From: Algibacter miyuki
GTDB taxonomy: Bacteria > Bacteroidota > Bacteroidia > Flavobacteriales > Flavobacteriaceae
Reading direction: 5' to 3' (one strand)
DNA length: 64,000 nt
Assembly: GCF_042427745.1 (NCBI RefSeq)
Contig: NZ_JBHMFA010000005.1
Below the pieces are notes generated by a model. It was not told the DNA's origin. It saw only the letters and a program-made list of their open reading frames with translations, and made no database searches. The position numbers were made by a program, and so were the translations under genes. Numbering within the stretch: the first letter of the stretch is position 1; each line of letters starts with the position of its first letter. Positions 1 to 7,939 of this stretch are shown piece after piece.

Positions 1-2930
1 TCAGAAATACCAACGCTTTCTTCTCCAATAAAACCATAATATGTTCTTAAGTTTTCTGGAGCTACGGTCGTAGTAAAGGCATCACCTGTAGCATCATCAA
101 TTCCAGATACTACTAATCCCGTTTCTCTACCTTCTAATGTATCTTCATGCAGTCCTCTCATAACCAATTCTCTATTGGTTCCAGAGTGTACACTTCCTCC
201 AAATTTAGCATCAATTAAAAAACCTAAGGTCATATTTTTATATCTAAACGAGTTAGAGAAACCCATTGTATAAGGCGCAACACCTTGACCTAGTATTTTG
301 TTTTCGCCTTGTATCGGTTTTGGTACAGAACCTGAAATATTATACATAATATTACCATCTTCATCTCTTTTATATGATGATCCCCAGATTACACCGTAAT
401 TTTCTCCTACTATATGAGAGATAATAGCTGTTCTTGATCTTGTTTGACTACCATCAACATTAATAGGTGTGTTCTCATCATCAGTGCTAATAATTTCACT
501 ATCATTATAACCTAAGTTAAAAGATGTATTCCATGAGAAATTATCTGTTCTAATTGGCGTACCTCCAATTAATAACTCAAATCCTTTATTTTCTAACTCA
601 CCAATATTTAGTATTGATGATGTAAAACCTGATGATTGAGAAGCCGCAGCTCTTACAATATCATTAGTGGTTTGATTTTGGTAATAAGCCATATCCAAGT
701 TTAAGCGATTATTAAAAAATCGTCCATCAAAACCTATTTCAAATTCATTTTTCTGAAATGGCACTAAGTTTGGATTAGGAATTGAGTTTCCATTTAACTG
801 TCCGAAAGACTGACCTTGGAATGATCCTGTTATGGCATAATCTAAATTTAAGGCATATGCGTTTTGTGCTCCACCAGCTACTTGAGCGTAACTTGTTCTA
901 ATTTTCGCGTAAGTAATTGCTTCTGGCAAATTGAATGCATCACTAAGCAATAAACTTCCACTTAACGACCAGTAAAAATCATTATTTGGTGTTGTTTTTC
1001 CTGGGAAAGATAATGTTGAGAACCAATCGTTTCTAGCTGTATATGTTAGATATAAGTATTTATTATAATCCATTTCAAACGAACCGTATACTGAATTTGT
1101 TTTAGTTTTAAAATAAGTATTTGTTGGCTCAGGTAAAGTTGTATTATTAATATCCTCTAAACCTATAACTATAAAACCTCTACCAAGTGCACTTAACTGC
1201 TCATAAGTAGCAGTTCTACTATTAGCACCAATGATAGCATTTGCTGATATTTTTTCGGTTAAAGCTTTATCAAAACCTAACATAACATCCGAATCAAATG
1301 ACGTATAAGTAGATTTACTTTGAGACATTTGTCCTGCTGGACGGTATGCTGTTCCAAAAGGCGTTACATTTCTTCTAGATAAATCATAAGTATCTATACC
1401 TGCTCTACCTGTTGCATACAACCAATCTGTGATATCATACCTTAAAGTACTTGAAACAGTTAGTCTATTTTTCTTATCATCATTATTAAAATCATTAACT
1501 GCCCAATAAGGGTTTGAAATAAATTGACTTGGTTGAAACAAAAGTTCTGTTCCTTCCTCATTAGAACCTGGCTTTAAATCGTAAATATCTAAATTACCTG
1601 GCAATACAAAAGCTACTGTATTTGCATTTCCTGGTGTATCTCCAATGTTAATACGGTTATGAACTTTTTCAATAACATATTTTGCATTAACCGTTGAGGT
1701 TAAGTTTGGATTGATTTTCGCAGAAGTATTTAATGATAATGACTTTCTGTTTAAAGTTGAATTAGGAAAAATATCTTTATTTTCTAAATTAGAAAAAGAA
1801 AAACGATAGCTTACATTCTCGCCACCTTTCGTTAAGGCCAAAGTATTTACAGCTGTTGTTCCTGTATCGTAAAATTTATCTAGATTATTACCAGTATATG
1901 AATATGGTCTTTTAACACCATCCCAGTTATAAACAAGTGAGCCATCATAAGGAGTTCCCCAAGATTGCAATGCACTAACAAAAGAATCATCGGTAGCAAG
2001 TATAGGATCTGAGATTTCTACTGGATTATTATTGATATCATACTCATAACCAGGTTTCAATCTATTATTACCTTGCCCATATGTAGTTTGCATATTTAAC
2101 AAATCTGTATTTACTTTATCAAAAGTATAAGACGTAGAATACTCAATACCTAGTCCTTTAGTACGGTTAGCTGTTTTTGTTGTTATCATGATAACACCAT
2201 TAGAAGCTAATGAACCATATAATGCAGCCGCAGAACTACCTTTTAAAACAGATACAGATTCAATATCATCAGGGTTTATAGAAGAAACATCATCACCTCC
2301 ATCACCTGTTCCGTCATTAGTTGCTCCAACAACTGAACCGTTTGTATTGTTAATAATAGGAATACCATCTACCACGTAAAGCGGTTGATTATTTCCTGTT
2401 AACGAACTTGCACCACGAATAATAACCCTACTAGATCCAGCTGCTCCCGAACTACTAGTAGAAATATTAACCCCCGCAACTCTACCTTGCAACGAATTAA
2501 CAGCACTTGTTGATTTCACTGAAGACAATTCGTCTCCTTTTACTTCGGTTAACGAATATCCCAAAGCTTTTGCTTCTCTTTTAATTCCTAATGCAGTAAT
2601 AACAATTTCATCAAGATTGGTTGCATCTTCTTCCAATGCCACATTTATCACTTGTGTTTTACCTGTTAAAGAAACCTGCTTGTTTTCGTACCCCATAAAA
2701 CTAAAGCTTAGCGTTTCTCCTGCTAATTCACTTCCGTTAATAGAGTACTTCCCATCAAAATCGGTAACACTACCGTTTGATGTGCCATCAATGACCACAT
2801 TTACCCCTACTAAAGGCATGCCACTTCCTTTTTCAGTTACTACACCGGAAACCGTAACTGATTGCGCAAATGAAGTTTGCATAAAAAACAACGCCAAGAG
2901 GGCAATTACTTGCAAATAATAATTTTTCAT
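1..2930 (-). CDS. SusC/RagA-family TonB-dependent outer-membrane receptor (3' end beyond window)
   Basis: The minus-strand frame is open from an ATG at 2930 to the window edge (976 codons seen), so the C-terminus is missing. A signal peptide ends near residue 22 (LLALFFMQTSFA). A carboxypeptidase-regulatory-like beta domain follows (about 25-110, VSGVVTEKGSG...MPLVGVNV), then the family signature GYSLTEVKGDEL and a plug domain with LYVVDGIPI and ALYGSLASNGVIMITTK, then repeated aromatic-rich strands of the barrel. SusC proteins import glycans or peptides through the outer membrane using TonB energy together with a SusD lipoprotein; the SusD gene would lie to the left, outside the window. The NagX-like gene and DeoR regulator beside it suggest an amino-sugar or related carbohydrate locus, which is inference. 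Substrate unknown. Confidence 0.95.
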   Translation of the reverse strand, partial: MKNYYLQVIALLALFFMQTSFAQSVTVSGVVTEKGSGMPLVGVNVVIDGTSNGSVTDFDGKYSINGSELAGETLSFSFMGYENKQVSLTGKTQVINVALEEDATNLDEIVITALGIKREAKALGYSLTEVKGDELSSVKSTSAVNSLQGRVAGVNISTSSSGAAGSSRVIIRGASSLTGNNQPLYVVDGIPIINNTNGSVVGATNDGTGDGGDDVSSINPDDIESVSVLKGSSAAALYGSLASNGVIMITTKTANRTKGLGIEYSTSYTFDKVNTDLLNMQTTYGQGNNRLKPGYEYDINNNPVEISDPILATDDSFVSALQSWGTPYDGSLVYNWDGVKRPYSYTGNNLDKFYDTGTTAVNTLALTKGGENVSYRFSFSNLENKDIFPNSTLNRKSLSLNTSAKINPNLTSTVNAKYVIEKVHNRINIGDTPGNANTVAFVLPGNLDIYDLKPGSNEEGTELLFQPSQFISNPYWAVNDFNNDDKKNRLTVSSTLRYDITDWLYATGRAGIDTYDLSRRNVTPFGTAYRPAGQMSQSKSTYTSFDSDVMLGFDKALTEKISANAIIGANSRTATYEQLSALGRGFIVIGLEDINNTTLPEPTNTYFKTKTNSVYGSFEMDYNKYLYLTYTARNDWFSTLSFPGKTTPNNDFYWSLSGSLLLSDAFNLPEAITYAKIRTSYAQVAGGAQNAYALNLDYAITGSFQGQSFGQLNGNSIPNPNLVPFQKNEFEIGFDGRFFNNRLNLDMAYYQNQTTNDIVRAAASQSSGFTSSILNIGELENKGFELLIGGTPIRTDNFSWNTSFNLGYNDSEIISTDDENTPINVDGSQTRSRTAIISHIVGENYGVIWGSSYKRDEDGNIMYNISGSVPKPIQGENKILGQGVAPYTMGFSNSFRYKNMTLGFLIDAKFGGSVHSGTNRELVMRGLHEDTLEGRETGLVVSGIDDATGDAFTTTVAPENLRTYYGFIGEESVGIS

Positions 2931-2984
2931 ATAAGTTAGTATTAAGTTAATTTTAGTAAAAATATAATAAAAAATCAGATAATG

Positions 2985-2992
2985 CAAATTTA
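2985..2992 (-). promoter_or_regulatory. Candidate -7 box of the susC promoter
   Basis: On the minus strand this reads TAAATTTG, an exact match to the Bacteroidota -7 consensus TAnnTTTG, about 55 bp upstream of the susC start codon. No clear -33 TTTG is present, so the call rests on one box and its position. Confidence 0.4.
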
Positions 2993-3077
2993 TTGCAATA
3001 TTACACTGTTTTATGCATGTTTTAATTATTAAGTTCGAAAAATAAGCGTTGTATAATGACAATTTACGCAGTAAGGA

Positions 3078-4187
3078 CTATATTTTTATGAATATCCTAT
3101 TTTTATACAGCAAAAAACAAATAAACCAAAAAACGACAATATGAGTTAAAGCAAATAATAATGACCCATTCATATCGCCAGCAATTGGAACAAACACCTT
3201 ACTATACAAGTATTTGTATCCTGAAATTTCTCCATCTTGAGTTGGTATTTTAATTAAATAACTTATTGTTTTTACATATAAGCCCGAAAAAACAAAAATA
3301 AATAACGGGTTTGTTCCGAAGTGAATAAAAGGTTTAACCCATTTAGTATATCCTTTAAAATCGATAACATAAATTAATAGAGCTAAAAACAATGTCGCTA
3401 AGCCAGCTGTAAAAAACACATAAGAACTCGTCCATAACGCCTTATTTATCGGAAATACAAACCCCCAAACAAAACCTAAACTAGTAAGCAAAGCCCCATA
3501 AGTCATTAGTTTTTTAGATTTTAACAACACATGAGCTTCAAGACTTATAGACTGACCAACAAGATACCCAATGATTACCGTTGCAATAGATGGTATAGCC
3601 GACAGCAACCCTTCAGGATCGAATGGAATACCGAAACCTTTATATATATGGTTTTCGCCAAAAACGAATAAATCAAATTTTCTAACAATATTTTCATTTA
3701 AAGAATAAGGATCTGTCCCTCCTCCGAAATAAAGCAACCCCCAATAACCAAGTACAATCAATCCTAAAACAACTAATATCTTTTTCCTTTCAAAACTTAA
3801 ACAAATAATGGTTCCGAAGGCGTAAGCAATAGCAATACGTTGCAAAACCCCCATTACTCTAACATTACTAAAATCAAAATAAGGGTATAAATTCAACAGC
3901 AAACCCAACAGAAAAATAATCAAAGCTCTTTTTCCTATTTTAAAAAACATAGGCTTTGACATTTTAGTTGCATACTTTTTAACCGAAAACCAAGCAGACA
4001 CGCCAACTATGAATAAGAAAAAAGGAAATACTAAATCTGTCGGTGTACACCCATGCCACTCCGCATGCCGTAATGGAGAATAAACATAAGCCCAACTACC
4101 AGGAGTATTAACCAAAATCATCAACAAAATGGTTAAACCCCTTAAAACATCTAAAGAAATTAGTCTATCTGAACGTTTCATAATCAT
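3078..4187 (-). CDS. NagX/HGSNAT-type acyltransferase family membrane protein
   Basis: A 369-residue polytopic inner-membrane protein with about ten hydrophobic segments. It opens with the family hallmark RLISLDVLRGLTILLMILVN and has the first-loop motif HAEWHGCTPTDLVFPFFLFIVG, whose His matches the region of the catalytic His in human heparan-alpha-glucosaminide N-acetyltransferase. Bacterial relatives (NagX, DUF5009/DUF1624) lie in N-acetylglucosamine and glycan-utilisation clusters and probably acetylate or transport amino sugars across the membrane. Met1 and Met3 are both possible starts. It diverges from the DeoR regulator across about 160 bp and lies downstream of nothing else in its direction except susC, so the three may form one regulated carbohydrate locus. 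The exact substrate cannot be read from sequence. Confidence 0.85.
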   Translation of the reverse strand: MIMKRSDRLISLDVLRGLTILLMILVNTPGSWAYVYSPLRHAEWHGCTPTDLVFPFFLFIVGVSAWFSVKKYATKMSKPMFFKIGKRALIIFLLGLLLNLYPYFDFSNVRVMGVLQRIAIAYAFGTIICLSFERKKILVVLGLIVLGYWGLLYFGGGTDPYSLNENIVRKFDLFVFGENHIYKGFGIPFDPEGLLSAIPSIATVIIGYLVGQSISLEAHVLLKSKKLMTYGALLTSLGFVWGFVFPINKALWTSSYVFFTAGLATLFLALLIYVIDFKGYTKWVKPFIHFGTNPLFIFVFSGLYVKTISYLIKIPTQDGEISGYKYLYSKVFVPIAGDMNGSLLFALTHIVVFWFICFLLYKNRIFIKI

Positions 4188-4347
4188 TTATTTTTAAATT
4201 TTTATCGGTAAACACCCCTAATGTATCAATTATTTTTACGAAATTACGTATTCAGCACTAAAACATGCATAAAATTGCATTTTTACAACAAAAAAATTGC
4301 ACCTTTATTTTGAAAAAATTATTTTTGAAGAATTCCATTTACGAATC

Positions 4348-5097
4348 ATGAAGAAAAAAGAGCGACAAAAAAAAATTATAGACGAAGTAAGTATTAACAG
4401 AAAGGTTAGCTCAAGTTTTTTATCCGAAAAACTTGAAGTTTCCGAAGATACTATTAGAAGAGATATTCATGAATTGGATGGAAAAGGATTGATTACAAAA
4501 GTACATGGTGGCGCTATTTCAACTATTCAAAAGTTATACCACTACAATGAAGACATTATATATAATAGAGAAAACAAAATTCATATTGCACAAAAAGCCA
4601 TCTCTTTAATCGAAGATAATATGGTTATTATTATGAGTGGCGGAACTACAAACTTAATGCTTGCTAAATTATTTCCTAAAGACTTAAAAGCGACTATTTA
4701 TACCTATAGTTTACCAATAGCAATGCAATTAACAGAACACCCTTTAATAGAAACCATATTTATTGGTGGTAAAATACACCGAAGCTCTATGGTTACTACG
4801 GGAATTGATGTTATTCAATATTTATCGAACGTAAGAGCAGACGTTTGCTTTATGGGCGTAAGCGGTCTAAGCATAGACCAAGGAATAACAGATGAAGGCT
4901 ATGAAGTTTCATTAATAAAAAAAGCCATGATAAATTCGGCAGAGCATATTGTTTATTTAGTGACTTCCAACAAGCTAAACGAAAAACTTAATTTTGATGT
5001 TTGTGGTTTGAATGAAATAGACACTGTGGTAACTAACCTCGACTTAGACGACCCAATACTTAATGAATATATTTCAGCTGGAGTAAATTTGTTATAA
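4348..5097 (+). CDS. DeoR-family transcriptional regulator
   Basis: The ATG at 4348 is chosen because DeoR proteins begin just before the helix-turn-helix; an upstream TTG at 4297 would add 17 atypical residues. The 249-residue product starts MKKKERQKKI and has a DeoR HTH (FLSEKLEVSEDTIRRDI..LD, then GLITKVHGGA, about 5-60). A DeoRC sugar-phosphate sensor domain follows, with MSGGTTNLMLA, FIGGKIHRSSM and ADVCFMGVSGL. DeoR proteins usually repress sugar-utilisation genes and release DNA on binding a phosphorylated sugar. Divergence from the NagX-like gene suggests it controls that gene and perhaps the SusC locus. It is the last resident gene before the island boundary at 5215. Confidence 0.92.
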   Translation: MKKKERQKKIIDEVSINRKVSSSFLSEKLEVSEDTIRRDIHELDGKGLITKVHGGAISTIQKLYHYNEDIIYNRENKIHIAQKAISLIEDNMVIIMSGGTTNLMLAKLFPKDLKATIYTYSLPIAMQLTEHPLIETIFIGGKIHRSSMVTTGIDVIQYLSNVRADVCFMGVSGLSIDQGITDEGYEVSLIKKAMINSAEHIVYLVTSNKLNEKLNFDVCGLNEIDTVVTNLDLDDPILNEYISAGVNLL

Positions 5098-5214
5098 AAC
5101 AGACCTGAAAAGCAAACAACTTATTTTTTAAATTTATGCATTTATCCGACCATGCACAATGCATTTGTTCTCGAATTTTATAATTTGAAGGACCAAATGT
5201 TGAAATTAAAAGGG

Positions 5215-5242
5215 TTTGGTATTTACTTTCCAATACAGAAAT
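5215..5242. repeat. Left attachment site of the mnmE island (28-bp direct repeat)
   Basis: These 28 bases are identical and in the same orientation to 30099-30126, which overlaps the last codons of mnmE. On the minus strand the site still spells the FCIGK-stop codons of mnmE but has no mnmE body upstream of it. That is the expected hybrid site at the far end of an element integrated into mnmE. The repeat ends where the two copies diverge (C against T at the next base). Confidence 0.88.
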
Positions 5243-5277
5243 CAACTTTTCTTTATTTACAAGGCTTAACGTAAAAT

Positions 5278-5288
5278 GAGGTACAAAA
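5278..5288 (+). repeat. End-associated motif shared with the right end (GAGGTACAAAA)
   Basis: The 11-mer GAGGTACAAAA occurs here, 36 bp inside the left att repeat, and again at 29978-29988, about 110 bp inside the right one, in the same orientation. Short repeats near both ends are typical arm-type integrase sites. In such AT-rich DNA an 11-mer match is suggestive, not proof. Confidence 0.35.
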
Positions 5289-5433
5289 AGTCCCGGAAAG
5301 TCACACGGAAATTAGCACCCGAATTTCAAAGGTAATAATTAGTGCTATTTTTATGATTAAAATGACTAAAAAGTTTAATATTTCTATAGCGCGTGTCGTA
5401 TAACGTTAGAATTGAGAAAAAGATAAAGAGATT

Positions 5434-5559
5434 TCAAAAATTAATCTGAAAAGCTGTACAACGTCCATCACCTTCAATTTCGGAAGTTTTAAAGGCTTCA
5501 GCTACCATAATATTTATCATAGCTGAATTTTGTCCAATCTTTTTGCTACCAATTATAAG
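5434..5559 (-). pseudogene. Possible remnant of a Fic-family protein N-terminal region
   Basis: A 41-codon open stretch on the minus strand, with a stop on each side, reads ...MINIMVAEAFKTSEIEGDG... . The segment EAFKTSEIEGD resembles the E-x(2)-KTSEIEGE motif in the N-terminal DUF4172-like region of Fic proteins. No Fic core (HPFxxGNGR) is present. It lies in the first, poorly defined cassette unit and on the strand opposite to the other cargo. Short and uncertain. Confidence 0.3.
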
Positions 5560-5562
5560 TCA

Positions 5563-5637
5563 TGAGCCGATTATATTACGAATTGGCTCAAAAACATATA
5601 AAATAATGAGCCAATTAACAAAATCAATCGGCTCATT
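5563..5637. repeat. Paired GAGCC hairpins
   Basis: Two adjacent stem-loops use the same arms: TGAGCCGATT (5563-5572) with AATTGGCTCA (5581-5590), and AATGAGCCAATT (5605-5616) with AATCGGCTCATT (5626-5637). The outermost arms also pair with each other over the whole block. Single-mismatch stems could fold as two hairpins or one cruciform. It may be a terminator or a decayed cassette junction. Confidence 0.5.
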
Positions 5638-6012
5638 AGTAAATTATGCCTTCTTAAAACACGATTTCCTTTGAGCAATAAACTAAATATATAACTGAGA
5701 AATTCATTCTTCCCTCCCATTAATTTAAAAGAAACTATTGAATAGTTATAAACTTTCAGAGTTACTAAACTAGTATTCATTATAGAATTGGAATCATATT
5801 ATTAAGATTTTATTTTTAATAAAAAAAGACTAAAAAATCTTTAAAGTTTATTTTTTTACCTATATTTAAACTCCAATAAGCTATAAACAAGCTTATTACC
5901 CTATCTCCCTATTTGTTTTCATAATTATAAGCACAAGTCAATTTTAGTAATTAACGCTAAATATTGTCGATGAGTAACGTGTTTTTTACTGGCTCTTTGA
6001 TTAATGTTTGGT
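5638..6012. other. Intergenic stretch with a degraded cassette boundary
   Basis: No convincing gene is seen. It holds a hairpin AATAAGC (5875-5881) / GCTTATT (5891-5897). The sequence CAATTTTAG at 5939 could be the decayed partner of GTTAGAATTG at 5404. AACGCTAAA (5953-5961) pairs with TTTGGTGTT (6007-6015) allowing two G-T pairs. Read as a decayed junction leading into the serine hydrolase cassette; the evidence is weak. Confidence 0.3.
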
Positions 6013-6049
6013 GTTATTAAGATAATAGAATTAACATGAACCAGCTATT

Positions 6050-7831
6050 ATGAAAAACATTATTCTCGTATTTTTTTCGCTCTTATCAATCAATATTATA
6101 GCCCAGGAAATTAATATTAACAAATCACTTAAAGGTTTTGACAAATATATGTCTGATGTTTTGAATGACTGGAATGAACCAGGTGCAGGTGTTGCAATCA
6201 TTCACAATGGAGAACTTGTATTCGTAAAAGGATATGGCTATAGAGATTATGGAAACAAACTTCCTGTTACAAAAAACACGCTATTTCAAATAGCCTCTAA
6301 CACTAAGCTCTTTACTACAATAGCTGCTGGTATGTTAGTAGAAAAAGGAGTTTTTAACTGGGATAAACCTATTACAGAATCTGTTCCAGAACTTCAGTTT
6401 TACAATGATTTCTTAAACAGTAATGTAACACTTAGAGATATGTTGGGGCATAAAACTGGTATTTCTAGACATGATATGATTTGGTTTCAATCAGACTTTT
6501 CACGCAAAGAACTTTTTGAACGTATTAAATACCTAGAACCATCTATCCCCTTACGCCAAGACTTTATATACAATAATCTCATGTATACAGCGGTGGGTTA
6601 TTCAATAGAACTCAGAACCGGAAAGACATGGGAAGAATATGTCAAAGAAAATATTTTCATTCCACTTGAAATGAACAACACTGTTTTTTCCATTGCCGAA
6701 ATGCAAAAATCAAGCGATCATGGAGTTCCTTATAACGAGATAAGAGATACTACGCTTCTATATAAAATCCCTCTTAAAGAAGATGGTGCAGGTGTAGGAC
6801 CTGCAGGAGCTATTATAACAAGTTTAGATGATCTTTCACACTGGGTAATTGCACTTATGAAAGATGGTAAGTATAAAAACAAAGCGGTAATACCTACCTC
6901 TATAATTAATGAAACCTTGAAACCAGGCATTGCATTTAGAAATTCAGATCTAGAAGAAAAAGGCTATAAAGAAAAGCTAAATTCTACTTATGGTATGGCA
7001 AGAGAAATTATGATTTATAAAGGTAATGTATTAACAAGACACAGTGGGGCAATGCCAGGATTTCACTCGCAAGTAATAATACTACCTTATGATGATATAG
7101 GAATTATAACGTTTTCAATAGGTGATCATGGGGCAAGTTTAGGCAATACAATTATAGCATATAACCTTGTAGATAGGCTTTTAGGATTGAAGCAAACAGA
7201 TTGGAATGGTCGATTGTTGGCTGACCACTTTAAAAGGAAAGAAATGGGCAAAAAAGCCAGAGCTCAAGTTGGGTTTGATAATGTTAAAGGAACCTCTCCA
7301 ACACATAATATAAATGACTACTTAGGCACTTATGTTAACGAGGTCTATGGTGAGTTCATTATTGGAAAAGAAAATGACTCCGTTAATTTCAATTTTAGGA
7401 GAACAACTTTACCTCTGCAACATTATCACTACAACCGATTCGACACGCCAAATGATGAAATTCTAGGAAAATGGAGTATTAATTTTAGTGTTAGTCCACA
7501 AGGTGAAATATCTACGGCCGTGATTTCAATTGATGAAGGCCAAGTTACATTCAATAAAAAAATAGATGAATCTTTATCAAGCCCAGAAATATTAAATCTA
7601 TACACGGGGACATATGAATATGCTGGCTCCGAGTTTGAATTAAAAATAAAAGATAATAGGCTAACCATGCTAGGAACTACAGACGAGGTACTTATTCCTT
7701 ATAAAAAACACATATTTAAAGTGGAAAAATTCGATGACCTACAAATTGAATTCATACAAAAAAATAATGAGATTTCTGGTTTGAAATATAAAGCACCCTC
7801 TGGAATATTTGAATGTAAGAAGATAAAATAG
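6050..7831 (+). CDS. Secreted serine hydrolase, beta-lactamase class C / penicillin-binding-protein fold
   Basis: A 593-residue protein with a signal peptide ending at about residue 19 (MKNIILVFFSLLSINIIAQ). The beta-lactamase (PF00144) domain spans about 30-365 with all three active-site elements: S83-N-T-K86 (SxxK), Y174-N-N176 (YxN) and H331-S-G333 (the KTG-equivalent HxG). The C-terminal 200 residues are beta-rich and resemble the DUF3471/lipocalin-like tail of this family. Such enzymes act in the periplasm or outside on peptides, esters or D-amino-acid bonds; beta-lactam resistance cannot be inferred. It is the only gene of the first recognisable cassette: GGTGTTATTAAG at 6010 pairs, with two wobble positions, with TTTAATAATACC at 7833. 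Confidence 0.88.
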   Translation: MKNIILVFFSLLSINIIAQEININKSLKGFDKYMSDVLNDWNEPGAGVAIIHNGELVFVKGYGYRDYGNKLPVTKNTLFQIASNTKLFTTIAAGMLVEKGVFNWDKPITESVPELQFYNDFLNSNVTLRDMLGHKTGISRHDMIWFQSDFSRKELFERIKYLEPSIPLRQDFIYNNLMYTAVGYSIELRTGKTWEEYVKENIFIPLEMNNTVFSIAEMQKSSDHGVPYNEIRDTTLLYKIPLKEDGAGVGPAGAIITSLDDLSHWVIALMKDGKYKNKAVIPTSIINETLKPGIAFRNSDLEEKGYKEKLNSTYGMAREIMIYKGNVLTRHSGAMPGFHSQVIILPYDDIGIITFSIGDHGASLGNTIIAYNLVDRLLGLKQTDWNGRLLADHFKRKEMGKKARAQVGFDNVKGTSPTHNINDYLGTYVNEVYGEFIIGKENDSVNFNFRRTTLPLQHYHYNRFDTPNDEILGKWSINFSVSPQGEISTAVISIDEGQVTFNKKIDESLSSPEILNLYTGTYEYAGSEFELKIKDNRLTMLGTTDEVLIPYKKHIFKVEKFDDLQIEFIQKNNEISGLKYKAPSGIFECKKIK

Positions 7832-7832
7832 T

Positions 7833-7910
7833 TTTAATAATACCATGAAAAAGTAGCATTAACCCTAAAATAGATATATAGTTAACACTAACTATATACA
7901 ATGTTATAGG
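7833..7910 (+). repeat. attC-like junction A (after the serine hydrolase)
   Basis: It runs from TTTAATAATACC to the next unit's GTTATAGG. It contains a perfect hairpin, ATATAGTTA (7876-7884) / TAACTATAT (7889-7897), with a 4-nt loop. Positions 7833-7901 match 15483-15551 at all but four positions. Confidence 0.55.
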
Positions 7911-7939
7911 CAATAAGCGCAACTCGAAAAGAACAAGTT

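Noticed and set aside
3041..3060. CGTTGTATAATG upstream of susC as a further cassette boundary
   Set aside because: It lies outside the island, with no complementary end near the neighbouring genes.
5060..5245. Minus-strand ORF of 61 codons over the left att site
   Set aside because: It overlaps the 3' end of the DeoR gene and its start lies in the att repeat itself; the sequence is not protein-like and matches no family.
5571..5780. Minus-strand ORF of 69 codons in the left island end
   Set aside because: It begins in intergenic DNA and runs through the GAGCC hairpins; no conserved motif and low-complexity hydrophobic composition.
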